Source: Streptomyces sp. CB01881 (GTDB lineage Bacteria; Actinomycetota; Actinomycetes; Streptomycetales; Streptomycetaceae). Taken from it: a stretch of 64,000 nucleotides of DNA. Position 1 is the stretch's first letter; each line of letters begins with the position of its first letter. The stretch spans positions 8,542,904-8,606,903 of the forward strand of contig NZ_CP026498.1 of the NCBI RefSeq assembly GCF_002953255.1. Direction: 5' to 3'. Both the position numbers and the translations under genes were made by a program. Below, piece by piece: positions 33,560 to 42,157 of this stretch. The notes beneath the pieces are model-generated. The model ran no database searches. It was not told where the DNA came from and was given only the letters and a program-made list of their open reading frames with translations.

Positions 33560-34447
33560 TCAGAACCGGAGCGTGCCGAGTTCGCGCACCGTGTCGGCGA
33601 GCGCACGGATCGGCTCGTTCTCGGCGTCGGTCCGCCAGATCAGGGCGTAGGACAGCGTCGCCAGGTCCGGGACGGGTATCCAGCGGACGTTCGGCATGCC
33701 CCAGTGCCGGGCGACGTGGCTGGGGAAGCCGTGGATGATCTCGCCCATGCCGACCCGGTTGATCAGGTCCTCCGCGTCGGTCACGGGCCGACCGCGTTCG
33801 ATCGTCCGGCCCCGGGGCGAGTGGAAGGGCAGGTAGCCGTCCTCCCAGTAGTCCGGCATGGCGGGTGGCATGGGGTGCGGGAAGTCGGCGAACATCTCCA
33901 GTCGCACCGACGTGTGCCGGGCGAGCTCGTGGTCGGCGGACACGGCGAGGATCCGGGGGTCCGTCAACAGGACCGGGCCGACGGTGAAGTCCGGTTCCTT
34001 CACGGGCAGCCAGCCGACCAGGACGTCCAGGTCGCCGTCGCGGAGCCGGCCGAACGGATCGATGTACGCCAGTTGGCGGACCTCCAGCTCCCACTGCGGG
34101 TACCGGGAGCGGAACTCCCTCCAGTAGAAGTGCAGGTCGACGATGTTGAACGGCATCATGCCGACGCGGAGCCGGCCGGTGACGCCGCGGGCGGCGAGCC
34201 GGGCGCGTTCCAGGGACTCGTGCAGGCCCGCGTAGACCGGCTGCAGGTCGTCGCGCAGCTGGCGTCCGACGTCGGTCAGGCGCACGGTGCGGCTGGTGCG
34301 CTCGAACAGCACGGCGCCGATGCGCCGCTCCTGCTTCTTGATCGCCTGGCTGACCCGGGCCTGGGAGACCCGGAGCCGCTCGGCGGTCCGGCCGAAGTGC
34401 AACTCCTCGGCCAGCACCAGAAAGATCTCGATGTCCCGCAGCTCCAT
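33560..34447 (-). CDS. LysR-family transcriptional regulator
   Basis: A 295-residue regulator. The N-terminal winged helix (MELRDIEIFLVLAEELHFGRT, RLRVSQARVSQAIKKQERRIG) is followed by an effector domain (GRLRVGMMPFNIVDLHFYW, DVLVGWLPVKEPDFTVGPVL). The target cannot be named; the nearest genes are the spacer to the left and the glnA-like end repeat to the right. A GTG directly before the ATG is an alternative start. Confidence 0.9.
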   Translation of the reverse strand: MELRDIEIFLVLAEELHFGRTAERLRVSQARVSQAIKKQERRIGAVLFERTSRTVRLTDVGRQLRDDLQPVYAGLHESLERARLAARGVTGRLRVGMMPFNIVDLHFYWREFRSRYPQWELEVRQLAYIDPFGRLRDGDLDVLVGWLPVKEPDFTVGPVLLTDPRILAVSADHELARHTSVRLEMFADFPHPMPPAMPDYWEDGYLPFHSPRGRTIERGRPVTDAEDLINRVGMGEIIHGFPSHVARHWGMPNVRWIPVPDLATLSYALIWRTDAENEPIRALADTVRELGTLRF

Positions 34448-34730
34448 CACGCCCCCGTGTCCTTCTGCGGCTCGACAACCCAGGGGCTGTCGAGCCGCAG
34501 AAGTATATGTTGGCCGCCGCTTCGTGCGCAGGAGCAGTGACCGGAGCGGGCGTGCCGGCCGGCGGACCTGCCCGCCGGAGCCGGATGACGGGTTGCTGTG
34601 GCCACCGGAACCCGTCGGGCGCAGGGAGCAACTGCGCGTGGAAGCCGGGGCGGCCCGCCGGCGGGTACGGGCTCATCCTGCGGTGGCGGGCGAAGCAGAT
34701 GCCGAGTCCCAGGAGCCCGGCACTTCGTTC

Positions 34731-34851
34731 TTCCGCAGGTCAGTACAAGTGCCGACCTGCGGAAACACGAGTGCGAGCTCGTTGTTTCCGCAGGTCGGAG
34801 GCCCTCTTACAGGTCGTAGTTCTGATCGAACATGCCCCTGACCTGCGGAAA
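34731..34851. repeat. Left copy of the glnA-3'-end repeat (possible attachment site)
   Basis: It holds the hairpin TTCCGCAGGTCAG...CGACCTGCGGAAAC (34731-34766), then GTTTCCGCAGGTCGGAG (34784-34800), a 7-bp gap, and TACAGGTCGTAGT (34808-34820). An inverted TGACCTGCGGAAA lies at 34839-34851. The same order and nearly the same spacing appear at the true glnA end (43361-43453). The leftward reading TAC GAC CTG TAA mimics the GlnA ending Y-D-L-stop. Confidence 0.8.
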
Positions 34852-34924
34852 TATGGGCCTCGCAGAAGAACATTTCACAACCAGTGCACACGCGGCGGCC
34901 TCAACGGATGGGTGGCGCCGGAGT

Positions 34925-35090
34925 GTGCTGGGCGATGCTGAGAGGTCGCGCCGCGACGGAACGGCGGCCGTGAGCACAATCGCCGTCTCCACGGCAACGA
35001 CCGCGTGAAGGCCCGTAACAAGTCCGGGGGAGTGGTGACAAGGACGCTCAGCAACGGGATGCCGACGGTGATGCCGACCTGCTGTGGCCT
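34925..35090 (-). pseudogene. Possible remnant of an MFS (DHA2) transporter C-terminus
   Basis: Leftward translation gives QQVGITVGIPLLSVLVTT, then in another frame GLVTGLHAVVAVETAIVL. Together these resemble the last two helices of DHA2 drug exporters interrupted by a frameshift. No longer match is present. Weak evidence from motif resemblance only. Confidence 0.3.
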
Positions 35091-35124
35091 GGTCGTCGAG
35101 GCTGGTCGGGCATGTTCGGGGCGG

Positions 35125-36141
35125 TCAGGGTTTTGCCAGGGCAGTTCGCAGAGCGTCGAGGGCGGCGGTGCGGAAAGCGGTCATTGAAGGTGCTTTGCCG
35201 TCGAGCAAGGCATCAGCACCGTGGTACATGCCTGATTCGAGCCGCAGCTCGCAGGCGACGCCGGCCTCGCTCAGGCGTCGGGCGTAGTCGACGTCTTCGT
35301 CGTGGAACAGGTCGAGGTCGCCCACACCGATCCACGCGGGCGGCAGCCCTTCGAGGTTCCTGCGCCTTGCCGCCGCGATATAGGGGCGATCGTCGCGGTC
35401 CTGTGGCGGGCGGCCGAGGTAGGAGGTCCAGGCGAAGCGGTTGGAGTTCGGGGTCCACGTATAGATGGCGCTGTTGGGAGGGTCGACGCGCAGAGCCGTG
35501 CGGTCGTCGAGCATGGGGTAGAGGAGGAGTTGGAACCGGACCGGCACTCCTGAATCGTGGGCGCGCTGGACTACGGCGGCGGCGAGTCCGCCTCCGGCGC
35601 TTTCGCCGCCGACGGCGATGCGGGCGGGATCGATGCCGAGGGCGGCGGCACTGGCGTGAAGCCAGCGGAGCGCACCGAAGCAGTCGTCCAGAGCTGCGGG
35701 GTACGGATTTTCGGGTGCGAGGCGGTAGTCGACGCTGACGACCAGAGCGCCGAGTTCGTCGGCAACGCGGCTGCACCAGGTGTTCTCCTGCCGAGCGGCA
35801 CCCATGACGATTCCTCCGCCGTGGATCCAGAGCAGCGCTGCGCGCGGCGCTTGGCCCGATGCCTGGTAGGTGAGCACCTCGACGGAGGGGTCGTCGGTCG
35901 TGGCCGGCAGTGTGCGCCGCTCGACGCGGACGTCGGGCCTCAAGGCGGCTCCCGCCAAGGGCACGAGGCGGCGGGCGACGGCCAGAGTGACCGGGTTGCC
36001 GAAGTTCAGCGGGAGGAAGAGCACGGGGTGCCGCAGCTCGCGGGGGACTGCCGCCAGAGCGCGGCGACGTGCGCTGATCGCCGCGGCAGCGCCGAGGGTC
36101 GCTGCGGCGCCCAGGCCGCTGAGAACGCGTCGGAGTGTCAT
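35125..36141 (-). CDS. Alpha/beta-hydrolase of the hormone-sensitive-lipase family
   Basis: A 338-residue esterase. The oxyanion motif is WIHGGGIVMG, the nucleophile elbow is GGESAGGGL, and the acid and base are in VGDLDLFHDEDVDYA and GMYHGAD. A hydrophobic stretch near residues 8-25 (LSGLGAAATLGAAAAISA) may anchor it to the membrane. Members cleave short acyl esters or lactones. It runs opposite to the hydrolase/monooxygenase operon. Its ATG overlaps the stop of a possible 94-residue upstream frame. Confidence 0.9.
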   Translation of the reverse strand: MTLRRVLSGLGAAATLGAAAAISARRRALAAVPRELRHPVLFLPLNFGNPVTLAVARRLVPLAGAALRPDVRVERRTLPATTDDPSVEVLTYQASGQAPRAALLWIHGGGIVMGAARQENTWCSRVADELGALVVSVDYRLAPENPYPAALDDCFGALRWLHASAAALGIDPARIAVGGESAGGGLAAAVVQRAHDSGVPVRFQLLLYPMLDDRTALRVDPPNSAIYTWTPNSNRFAWTSYLGRPPQDRDDRPYIAAARRRNLEGLPPAWIGVGDLDLFHDEDVDYARRLSEAGVACELRLESGMYHGADALLDGKAPSMTAFRTAALDALRTALAKP

Positions 36142-36422
36142 GTACTGCACACCTTTCGTTCGGGTGGTCGCGGTTCCCGGCTTCCAGGGGTGGCGCCTTG
36201 CCGGTCGGCCGCGGTTTCCAGGTCGGGCAGTGGTTGCCGGCAGATCTCGGCCTCGTCGCCGGGAGGGCCGAACATCCGCAGCGGATCTTCGGCGACCTGG
36301 TCGGCCGCTTCGGCGTCGTCGCGTTCTGGGTTGTCGTGCAGGAGTCGGCCGAGGCGGGGCGCCGCGCTCGCGACGAGGGCTTCCGCTTGACACGACCACC
36401 TTATCGGTAACACTGTATCCAT
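36138..36422 (-). CDS. Possible small protein coupled to the esterase
   Basis: A 94-residue frame with fairly normal codon use and an acidic core (NPERDDAEAADQVAEDPLRMFG) ends in an ATGA overlap with the esterase start. Its own start codon lies inside the 36407-36421 operator. I do not recognise a family. Either a real coupled leader gene or a chance frame. Confidence 0.3.
   Translation of the reverse strand: MDTVLPIRWSCQAEALVASAAPRLGRLLHDNPERDDAEAADQVAEDPLRMFGPPGDEAEICRQPLPDLETAADRQGATPGSREPRPPERKVCST
36388..36421 (+). promoter_or_regulatory. Promoter and TetR-type operator of the catabolic operon
   Basis: TTGACA (36388-36393) is a consensus -35. CACTGT (36412-36417), 18 bp on and 6 nt before the ATG at 36424, is a possible -10 for a leaderless mRNA. 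Operator GGTAACACTGTATCC (36407-36421) overlaps that -10. The same 15-bp word stands at 40540-40554 and 42881-42895. Confidence 0.65.
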
Positions 36423-36423
36423 T

Positions 36424-37257
36424 ATGAGTACCTGGTCTGAGCCCCAGCCCGATTCCCGGTTCGTCGAGGTGGACGGCCTGCGGATCCACTACAAGCGCGC
36501 CGGGCACGGCCCGGTACTCGTGCTGCTGCACGGCAGTGCCTCGTCCCTGCAGCACTTCGACCGCGCGGCGGATCTGCTGTCGGATTCGTTCGACGTCATC
36601 CGTCCGGACCTGCCGGGGTTCGGACTGACGGGCCCGCGCCCGGACCGCGACTACCGGGTTCCGGCGTACGCCGCGACGGTGGCGGGCTTCGTGGCGGCGC
36701 TGGGTGTGCCGCGCTACGCGGTGGCCGGAAATTCCCTGGGCGGCAACATCGCCTGGAACGTCGCGCTGGATCATCCGGAGCGGCTGACCGGCCTGGTGCT
36801 GGTCAATGCCACCGGCTACCCGGAGAAGACGGTGCCCGCGGGGATGCGCCTGGCCCGCAACCCGCTGGTGCGGCCCCTGGTGAGGCGGGTGATGCCGCGC
36901 GGGGCAGTGGAACGCAGCCTGCGCGAGGCCGTCGGGCCGCATGCGCAGATCGTGGACGACGCCATGGTGGACCGCGCTTACCAGCTGATGAGCCGCCCTG
37001 GTAACCGCTCGGCCTTCGTCGACTTCTGCAACACCGACCAGCCGGACCGCAGCGCGCAGATCCCCCGCATCACGGTGCCCACGCTGGTGCTGCGCAGCGC
37101 GGGCATCGACGGCCAGCACTTCACCCGCGACATTCCCGGCGCCCAGGAGCTGGTCCACCCCCACGGCGGACATCTGCTGCCGGAGGAGGAACCGCAGTGG
37201 GTCGCGTACGCGATCGCGAAGTTCCTCGGCTCCTGCGCCGGCACCCCCGCGAACTGA
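36424..37257 (+). CDS. Alpha/beta-hydrolase (meta-cleavage-product hydrolase-like)
   Basis: A 277-residue soluble hydrolase with LLHGSASSLQHFDR (oxyanion region), VAGNSLGGNIAW (nucleophile Ser in G-N-S-L-G), and VHPHGGHLLPEEEP (catalytic His). This pattern is close to C-C bond hydrolases of aromatic degradation and to epoxide-hydrolase-like esterases. First gene of the rightward operon, 19 bp before the next hydrolase. Predicted to be repressed by the TetR protein encoded at 42158-42877. Confidence 0.88.
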   Translation: MSTWSEPQPDSRFVEVDGLRIHYKRAGHGPVLVLLHGSASSLQHFDRAADLLSDSFDVIRPDLPGFGLTGPRPDRDYRVPAYAATVAGFVAALGVPRYAVAGNSLGGNIAWNVALDHPERLTGLVLVNATGYPEKTVPAGMRLARNPLVRPLVRRVMPRGAVERSLREAVGPHAQIVDDAMVDRAYQLMSRPGNRSAFVDFCNTDQPDRSAQIPRITVPTLVLRSAGIDGQHFTRDIPGAQELVHPHGGHLLPEEEPQWVAYAIAKFLGSCAGTPAN

Positions 37258-37276
37258 GGGCAAGGAGACCCGTGCC

Positions 37277-38182
37277 ATGAAGTACTTCGTCGCCCCGGGC
37301 GAGGACCTCAAGCTCACCGCCGACTCGCGCAAGGCGCTGCGCGGCAGTTACGTCGAGCTGTCCGACGGCGTCACCCACTACGAGTTGACGGGGCCCGAGG
37401 ACGGGGACGTGGTCCTGATGGCGGGCGGTCTGACCATCCCGCTGTCCTACTGGGACGGCCTCGTCAGCGAACTGCACACCCACGGGCTGCGCACGCTGAC
37501 CTGCAGCGCCTACGGCCGCGGCTACTCCGACCGGGTGCGGGCGCGGTACGACGAGACGCTGTTCACCCGGCAGCTGGCCGAGCTGACGGACCGGCTCGGC
37601 CTGACGGCGCGGCCCCTGCACCTGGTCGGCACCTCCATGGGCGCGCTCGTCGCCATGACGTACGCGGCCCGGTACCGCTCGCAGGTGTCCACGCTCACCA
37701 TCGTCGGACCCGCCGGTCTCGCGAAACCGCGGTTGGCCTCCCCCGACCGGCTGCTGCGCAGCGACCTGCTGGCCGGAGTTGTCGCCCGCCGTCGCGGCCT
37801 CCGGCTGCTCCAGGGCCACCTCGGGCACAACGTCCGGGACCCCGAGCTCGGCGCGGAACTGACCGAGATGGTCCTCGACACCCTCCGCTTCGAGGGCTCG
37901 CTGTACGCGGTCTTCGACACCCTGCAGCACCTGCCTCTCACCGGCCGTGACGACCTCTTCCGGCGAACGGGGGCACTGGGCATTCCGATGCTGCTGCTGT
38001 GGGGCGACGAGGACACCGTCACGCCGCCGGTGCACTTCGACACGGCGCGCACCCTGCTGAAGCCCCAGAAACATCACGTCATCACCAAGTGCGGGCACAT
38101 GGCCCCGTTCGAACGGCCTCGCGACGTCGCCGACCGGCTCGTCCCGTTCGTGTCCGCACGCACCGAAAGGCTCGACTCATGA
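37277..38182 (+). CDS. Alpha/beta-hydrolase
   Basis: A 301-residue hydrolase. The nucleophile elbow is LVGTSMGALVA, the acid lies in LLLWGDEDTVTPP and the base in TKCGHMAPFERP. It is only distantly like the preceding hydrolase, so the two probably act on different intermediates. AAGGAGA precedes the ATG. Its stop overlaps the monooxygenase start by 4 bp (ATGA), so translation is coupled. Confidence 0.88.
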   Translation: MKYFVAPGEDLKLTADSRKALRGSYVELSDGVTHYELTGPEDGDVVLMAGGLTIPLSYWDGLVSELHTHGLRTLTCSAYGRGYSDRVRARYDETLFTRQLAELTDRLGLTARPLHLVGTSMGALVAMTYAARYRSQVSTLTIVGPAGLAKPRLASPDRLLRSDLLAGVVARRRGLRLLQGHLGHNVRDPELGAELTEMVLDTLRFEGSLYAVFDTLQHLPLTGRDDLFRRTGALGIPMLLLWGDEDTVTPPVHFDTARTLLKPQKHHVITKCGHMAPFERPRDVADRLVPFVSARTERLDS

Positions 38183-39747
38183 ACAACCCGCAGACCATCG
38201 ACGTACTGATCATCGGTGCCGGCCCCTCGGGCTCCGCCCTGGCGATCGACCTCGTACGCCGCGGACTCGACGTCCGGATCGTCGACAGGTCCCCCCACAC
38301 CTTCGACGGCTCGCGCGCCAAGGGCATCCAGCCCCGCAGCCTCGAAGTCCTCGAAGACCTCGGCGCCCTCGACGACGTGCTGGCCGGCGGCGACCTCTAC
38401 CCCAAGCTCGGGCTCCATGCCGGACCCCTCGGCGTGCCGTGGAAGATGTTCCCCACCAAAGACGCAACCCCGGACGTCCCGTACCCGAACACCTGGCTGA
38501 TCCCGCAGTTCCGCACGGACCGCGCCCTGCACGCCCGGCTCGGTGAGCTCGGCCGCGAGGTCGAGTTCAACAAGGAACTGACCGAGCTGACGCAGGACGA
38601 GGACACGGTGCTCGCCACGGTGGTGGGCGCGGACGGGGTCGAGGAGATCGTCGCCCGCTACGCCGTGGGGGCCGACGGCGGCTCCAGCGCGGTGCGCAAG
38701 CAGCTCGACATCGGTTTCGCCGGGACGACGGACGAGTCCGACCGCGTGCTGATCGTGGACGCCTCCGTCAGCGGCCTGGCCCGCAACCGCTGGCACATGT
38801 GGCCCGGCCTCGGCGGCAAGCTCATCGGCGCCTGCCCGCTCCCCGGCAGCGACATGTTCCAGTGGATGATCCGGCTCACGCCCGACGAGGAGCCGCCCCA
38901 GGAGATCGGCGCCATCATCGACCGGATCCACTCCCACACCCGCAACCGGCACATCCAGCTGCACGAGATCCACTGGAAGTCCGTCTTCCGGCCCAACATC
39001 CGTCTCGCGGAGCACTACGGCCGCGGACGCGTCTTCCTCGTCGGCGACGCGGCGCACGTCCACACCCCGGCCGGTGCCCAGGGCCTGAACACCGGTATGC
39101 AGGACGGCTACAACCTCGGCTGGAAGGTCGGCCAGGTCCTGGCCGGCGCCGACCCGGCTCTGCTGGAGACCTACGAGGCCGAGCGGCAGCCGATCGCCGC
39201 CGGGGTCCTGGGACTGTCCACGGAGAAGTGGGGCGGCATCGCCAAGCTCGACCCGTCCAGCATGAAGCGCGGCAAGGACGAGCAGCAGCTCGCCCTGACC
39301 TACTACGGCGGCCCGCTCGCCCCCGCCGACGGCAGCGGCACCGGCACGCTGCACGTGGGCGACCGCGCCCCGGACGCCCGACTGCTCGGCGCCGACGGCG
39401 CCGAGGCCCGCCTGTTCGACCTCTTCCAGGGACCGCACTTCACCGCCATCGCCTACGGCCCCGGCGCCGCCCGGGACCTCGACCTCCTCGACTGGCCGAC
39501 GACGGGCGCCCAGCTGAAGCGGCTGACCGTCGGATCGGCCGCGGGCGACGGCCGGGCCTTCTCCGACCCCGGGAACACGCTGCGCAATGCCTACGGCCTG
39601 ACCGGCGACACGCTGCTGCTGATCCGCCCCGACGGCTACCTCGGGCACATCGCCACGCGGGACTTCCTCACTACGACACAAGCCGCCGTGCGGGCGATGA
39701 CGCCGCAGACAAGGAGCCGCACCATGTCCCAGCCGAGCCACACCTAA
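38179..39747 (+). CDS. FAD-dependent aromatic monooxygenase
   Basis: A 522-residue group A flavoprotein hydroxylase. GAGPSGSALAIDLVRRG binds the FAD ADP part, ADGGSSAVRKQL follows, and GDAAHVHTPAGAQGLNTGMQDGYNLGWK is the second FAD/NAD(P)H motif. The C-terminal 150 residues form the thioredoxin-like domain of 3-(3-hydroxyphenyl)propionate- and resorcinol-type hydroxylases (VGDRAPDARL ... LLIRPDGYLGHIA). It would hydroxylate an aromatic ring, feeding the hydrolases before it. Confidence 0.93.
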   Translation: MNNPQTIDVLIIGAGPSGSALAIDLVRRGLDVRIVDRSPHTFDGSRAKGIQPRSLEVLEDLGALDDVLAGGDLYPKLGLHAGPLGVPWKMFPTKDATPDVPYPNTWLIPQFRTDRALHARLGELGREVEFNKELTELTQDEDTVLATVVGADGVEEIVARYAVGADGGSSAVRKQLDIGFAGTTDESDRVLIVDASVSGLARNRWHMWPGLGGKLIGACPLPGSDMFQWMIRLTPDEEPPQEIGAIIDRIHSHTRNRHIQLHEIHWKSVFRPNIRLAEHYGRGRVFLVGDAAHVHTPAGAQGLNTGMQDGYNLGWKVGQVLAGADPALLETYEAERQPIAAGVLGLSTEKWGGIAKLDPSSMKRGKDEQQLALTYYGGPLAPADGSGTGTLHVGDRAPDARLLGADGAEARLFDLFQGPHFTAIAYGPGAARDLDLLDWPTTGAQLKRLTVGSAAGDGRAFSDPGNTLRNAYGLTGDTLLLIRPDGYLGHIATRDFLTTTQAAVRAMTPQTRSRTMSQPSHT

Positions 39748-39767
39748 CCCGGTCCGGGGTCCCCTGC

Positions 39768-40085
39768 ATGAGCCGCACACTGCTGCGCGGGGCACAGGTC
39801 ATCACGATGACGCCGGACCGGCCGGACGCCGAGCACGTCGACATCCTCGTCGACGGCGAGACCATCGCAGCCGTCGGCGAAACCATCGAGGCGCCCAGGC
39901 TCCGGGCCGGGGCACGCTGCGCGACGAATGCACAGGAATGGACCGTCGCCGACAAGCCCCGAACTGATCGGCCAAACCGCCCGTCTGGACGCCGAGCGAT
40001 GCGCCCGGCCCGCAACCCGACCGCGCCCGCCCCATCGAATAGCAGTCTCGTGACGACCTGCGCGCCATCGGATCATCACCCTTGA
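39768..40085 (+). pseudogene. Remnant of an amidohydrolase gene
   Basis: The first ~45 residues (MSRTLLRGAQVITMTPDRP, DILVDGETIAAVGETIEAP) are a typical amidohydrolase N-terminal beta domain. Where the metal-binding GxVDxHxH motif should come, the frame turns into Arg/Pro/Ala-rich sequence and ends at 105 residues. The family normally has 400 or more. The body has been deleted. Confidence 0.65.
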
Positions 40086-40125
40086 CGCCCCCGCCGCCCC
40101 GACGCCGACACCCTGGAATCACCTC

Positions 40126-40470
40126 ATGATCCTCACCAATACCCTCGCCTGCCTCATCGCCCTGATCTTCGGGGCAAGCGGAGTGCTCAACACACTCGCA
40201 TTGCCGAAGGCACGCGAGCTGGCCGCCGAGACCGGCTTCTCCGTCGCCGCTTACCGCCGCATCGGCGTGCTGCAACTGGCAGGAGTCGCCGGCGTGGCGC
40301 TCGGCCTCGCCGTGCCGCCGCTCGGCGGCCTCGCGGGGGTCGGGCTTCTCCTGCTGCTCGCCGGAGCTGTGGTCGTACACGTGCGCAGGGGCGACCCGGT
40401 TGCCAAACTCGTGCCCGCCGCCGTGTGCGCGGTGCTTGTCGCCTCATACCTCGCGGCCTTGTTCGCCTGA
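40126..40470 (+). CDS. DoxX-like membrane protein
   Basis: A 114-residue protein of four membrane helices with LIFGASGVLNTLALPKARELA and FSVAAYRRIGVLQLAGVAGVALGL, characteristic of DoxX-like proteins. These often accompany redox and aromatic-degradation genes, with no proven activity. It lies 40 bp past the amidohydrolase remnant in the operon direction. Confidence 0.85.
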   Translation: MILTNTLACLIALIFGASGVLNTLALPKARELAAETGFSVAAYRRIGVLQLAGVAGVALGLAVPPLGGLAGVGLLLLLAGAVVVHVRRGDPVAKLVPAAVCAVLVASYLAALFA

Positions 40471-40539
40471 AGCGCTGCCGATCGAGTCCACGCCTCCACG
40501 GATGGGCAGCGCCAGAAGGCGCCCTGAAAGCAGAGAATC

Positions 40540-40554
40540 GGCTACACTGTAGCC
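40540..40554 (+). promoter_or_regulatory. TetR-type operator upstream of the ferric-reductase-like gene
   Basis: GGCTACACTGTAGCC, arms GGCTAC/GTAGCC around ACT, is the most symmetric of the three copies. It stands 122 bp before the start codon of the oxidoreductase gene. Confidence 0.7.
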
Positions 40555-40676
40555 AGTATTAGAGTGGCAGGAACCGCAGCCACCTGGGCCCGATGGCGCT
40601 GAAGCCGCGACCCCACGGTCCGCCCGACTTCACCAGCGCCCCTTCGTCCACAGTGCCGACCCCCGAGGGGTAGACG

Positions 40677-42026
40677 ATGCCCGTCCTGATCGCGATAGCG
40701 ATCTACGCTATCCGGATCGCACGCGCCCCCTTGGACGCGCGCCTGAAGAAGCGCCACGTCGGACCCCTGTCGGTCACGACCGGAGCGGTCATGCTCTACC
40801 TGGCCTGGGACTGGCTCAGGCCCGAGGGCCTCAGCGCCGTCTATTTCATCGGCGAGTTCGCCGGCGTCCTGTCCGCCTACCTGATGTCCTGCACCCTGGT
40901 GCTGGCCACCCGCCTGATGTGGTTGGAGCAGTGGTTCGGCGGCCTGGACCGCATGTACCGTCAGCACAAGCGGTACGCCGTGTGGTCCATGCTCCTGCTC
41001 ACCCCCCACCTGCTCCTCCACTTCTTCTCCGGTTTCGACGGGAGCCAGTACGGCTACGCCCACCAAACCGCTTCGGTAGGGATGGGCCATCTCCTCGGCG
41101 CCGTCTCCGCCATCGGCCTGCTGCTGCTCGTCCTCATCTCACTCGGCCAGGTCGGCCGCATCCTCCGACTGCCCTACGTGCGCTGGCTGTTCCTGCACCG
41201 CCTCACTGGCCTGCTGCTCCTGTCGGCGCTGTTGCACGGCTGGTTCCTCGATCTCGTCATCAAGGGATCCACGCCCCTCCTGGCGAGCTACGTCATCATG
41301 GCCACCATCGGCATGACCGCCTACGCCTACGACGAACTGGTGCTGCGGCGCAGGGAGCCCCGGGCGGACTACACCATCCACCGGGTCGAGCGGCCGACAC
41401 CCGACATCCTCGACCTCACCCTCACGCCCACCGGCGAGACGGCGCTTCCCGTGACCGGAGGTCAGTTCGTCTACCTGCGGGTCGGCGGCTGGCACGAACA
41501 CCCCTTCAGCGTCGCAGGAACGCAGGCCGACGGCTCAGTACGCCTCACCATCCGTGCCCTGGGCCGCGGTACACGCGGCCTCTACACGGGCGTGAGTGAA
41601 GGACACCCCGCAACCCTCAAGGGCCCCTACGGCATGTTCGACCACACCCTCGGCGGACCCCGGCAGATATGGATCGCGGGCGGCATCGGTATCGCGCCCT
41701 TCCTCGGCTGGCTCACCCACCCCGGTGCGGCGCCGGCCCAAACCGACCTCTTCTACTGCGCCCCCACCGCCGAAGACGCCCCGTTCCTCCCGGAACTCAC
41801 CGCAGCGGCAGCAAACCGCCCCGAGTTCCGGCTCCACCCGACGTTCAGCCGCAGCCACGGCCGTCTGACCGCTGAAAGAATCGAGGCCGAGGCCGGACCG
41901 ATCACCCCCGACACGCACGTCTTCCTCTGCGGCCCCGCCTCAATGATCGAAAACCTCACTCGCGCCCTCCATCGCCAGGGCGTCCCCCGCGAGCATCTCC
42001 ACGCCGAGCACTTCGCCCTCCGCTGA
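40677..42026 (+). CDS. Ferric-reductase-like transmembrane flavin oxidoreductase
   Basis: A 449-residue protein. Residues 1-215 hold about six membrane helices with histidines (HKRYAVWSMLLLTPHLLLHFF, FLHRLTGLLLLSALLHGW) that probably carry heme. Residues 225-310 form an FAD-binding ferredoxin-reductase barrel (HPFSVAG, KGPYGMF), and 320-449 an NAD(P)-binding domain (WIAGGIGIAPFLGWL, FLCGPASMIENLTRAL). It moves electrons from NAD(P)H through FAD to heme across the membrane, possibly to oxygen or iron. A TetR-type operator lies upstream. Confidence 0.9.
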   Translation: MPVLIAIAIYAIRIARAPLDARLKKRHVGPLSVTTGAVMLYLAWDWLRPEGLSAVYFIGEFAGVLSAYLMSCTLVLATRLMWLEQWFGGLDRMYRQHKRYAVWSMLLLTPHLLLHFFSGFDGSQYGYAHQTASVGMGHLLGAVSAIGLLLLVLISLGQVGRILRLPYVRWLFLHRLTGLLLLSALLHGWFLDLVIKGSTPLLASYVIMATIGMTAYAYDELVLRRREPRADYTIHRVERPTPDILDLTLTPTGETALPVTGGQFVYLRVGGWHEHPFSVAGTQADGSVRLTIRALGRGTRGLYTGVSEGHPATLKGPYGMFDHTLGGPRQIWIAGGIGIAPFLGWLTHPGAAPAQTDLFYCAPTAEDAPFLPELTAAAANRPEFRLHPTFSRSHGRLTAERIEAEAGPITPDTHVFLCGPASMIENLTRALHRQGVPREHLHAEHFALR

Positions 42027-42157
42027 CGAAGCGCCGACCACGCGGGTCACGACAGCTGTGGGCCTGACCATCCGGCGACCGGTTGCCCCCGGACGCCTGT
42101 GCGCCGGCCGAGATGACTCCGTAGGCGGGCGGCTCAGGTTCGCGTCGTCCTGGCTGG

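Noticed and set aside
34808..34992. A 61-codon minus frame ending in FDQNYDL as a real protein
   Set aside because: Only the last few codons resemble GlnA; the rest is unrelated sequence, better explained as the duplicated gene end.
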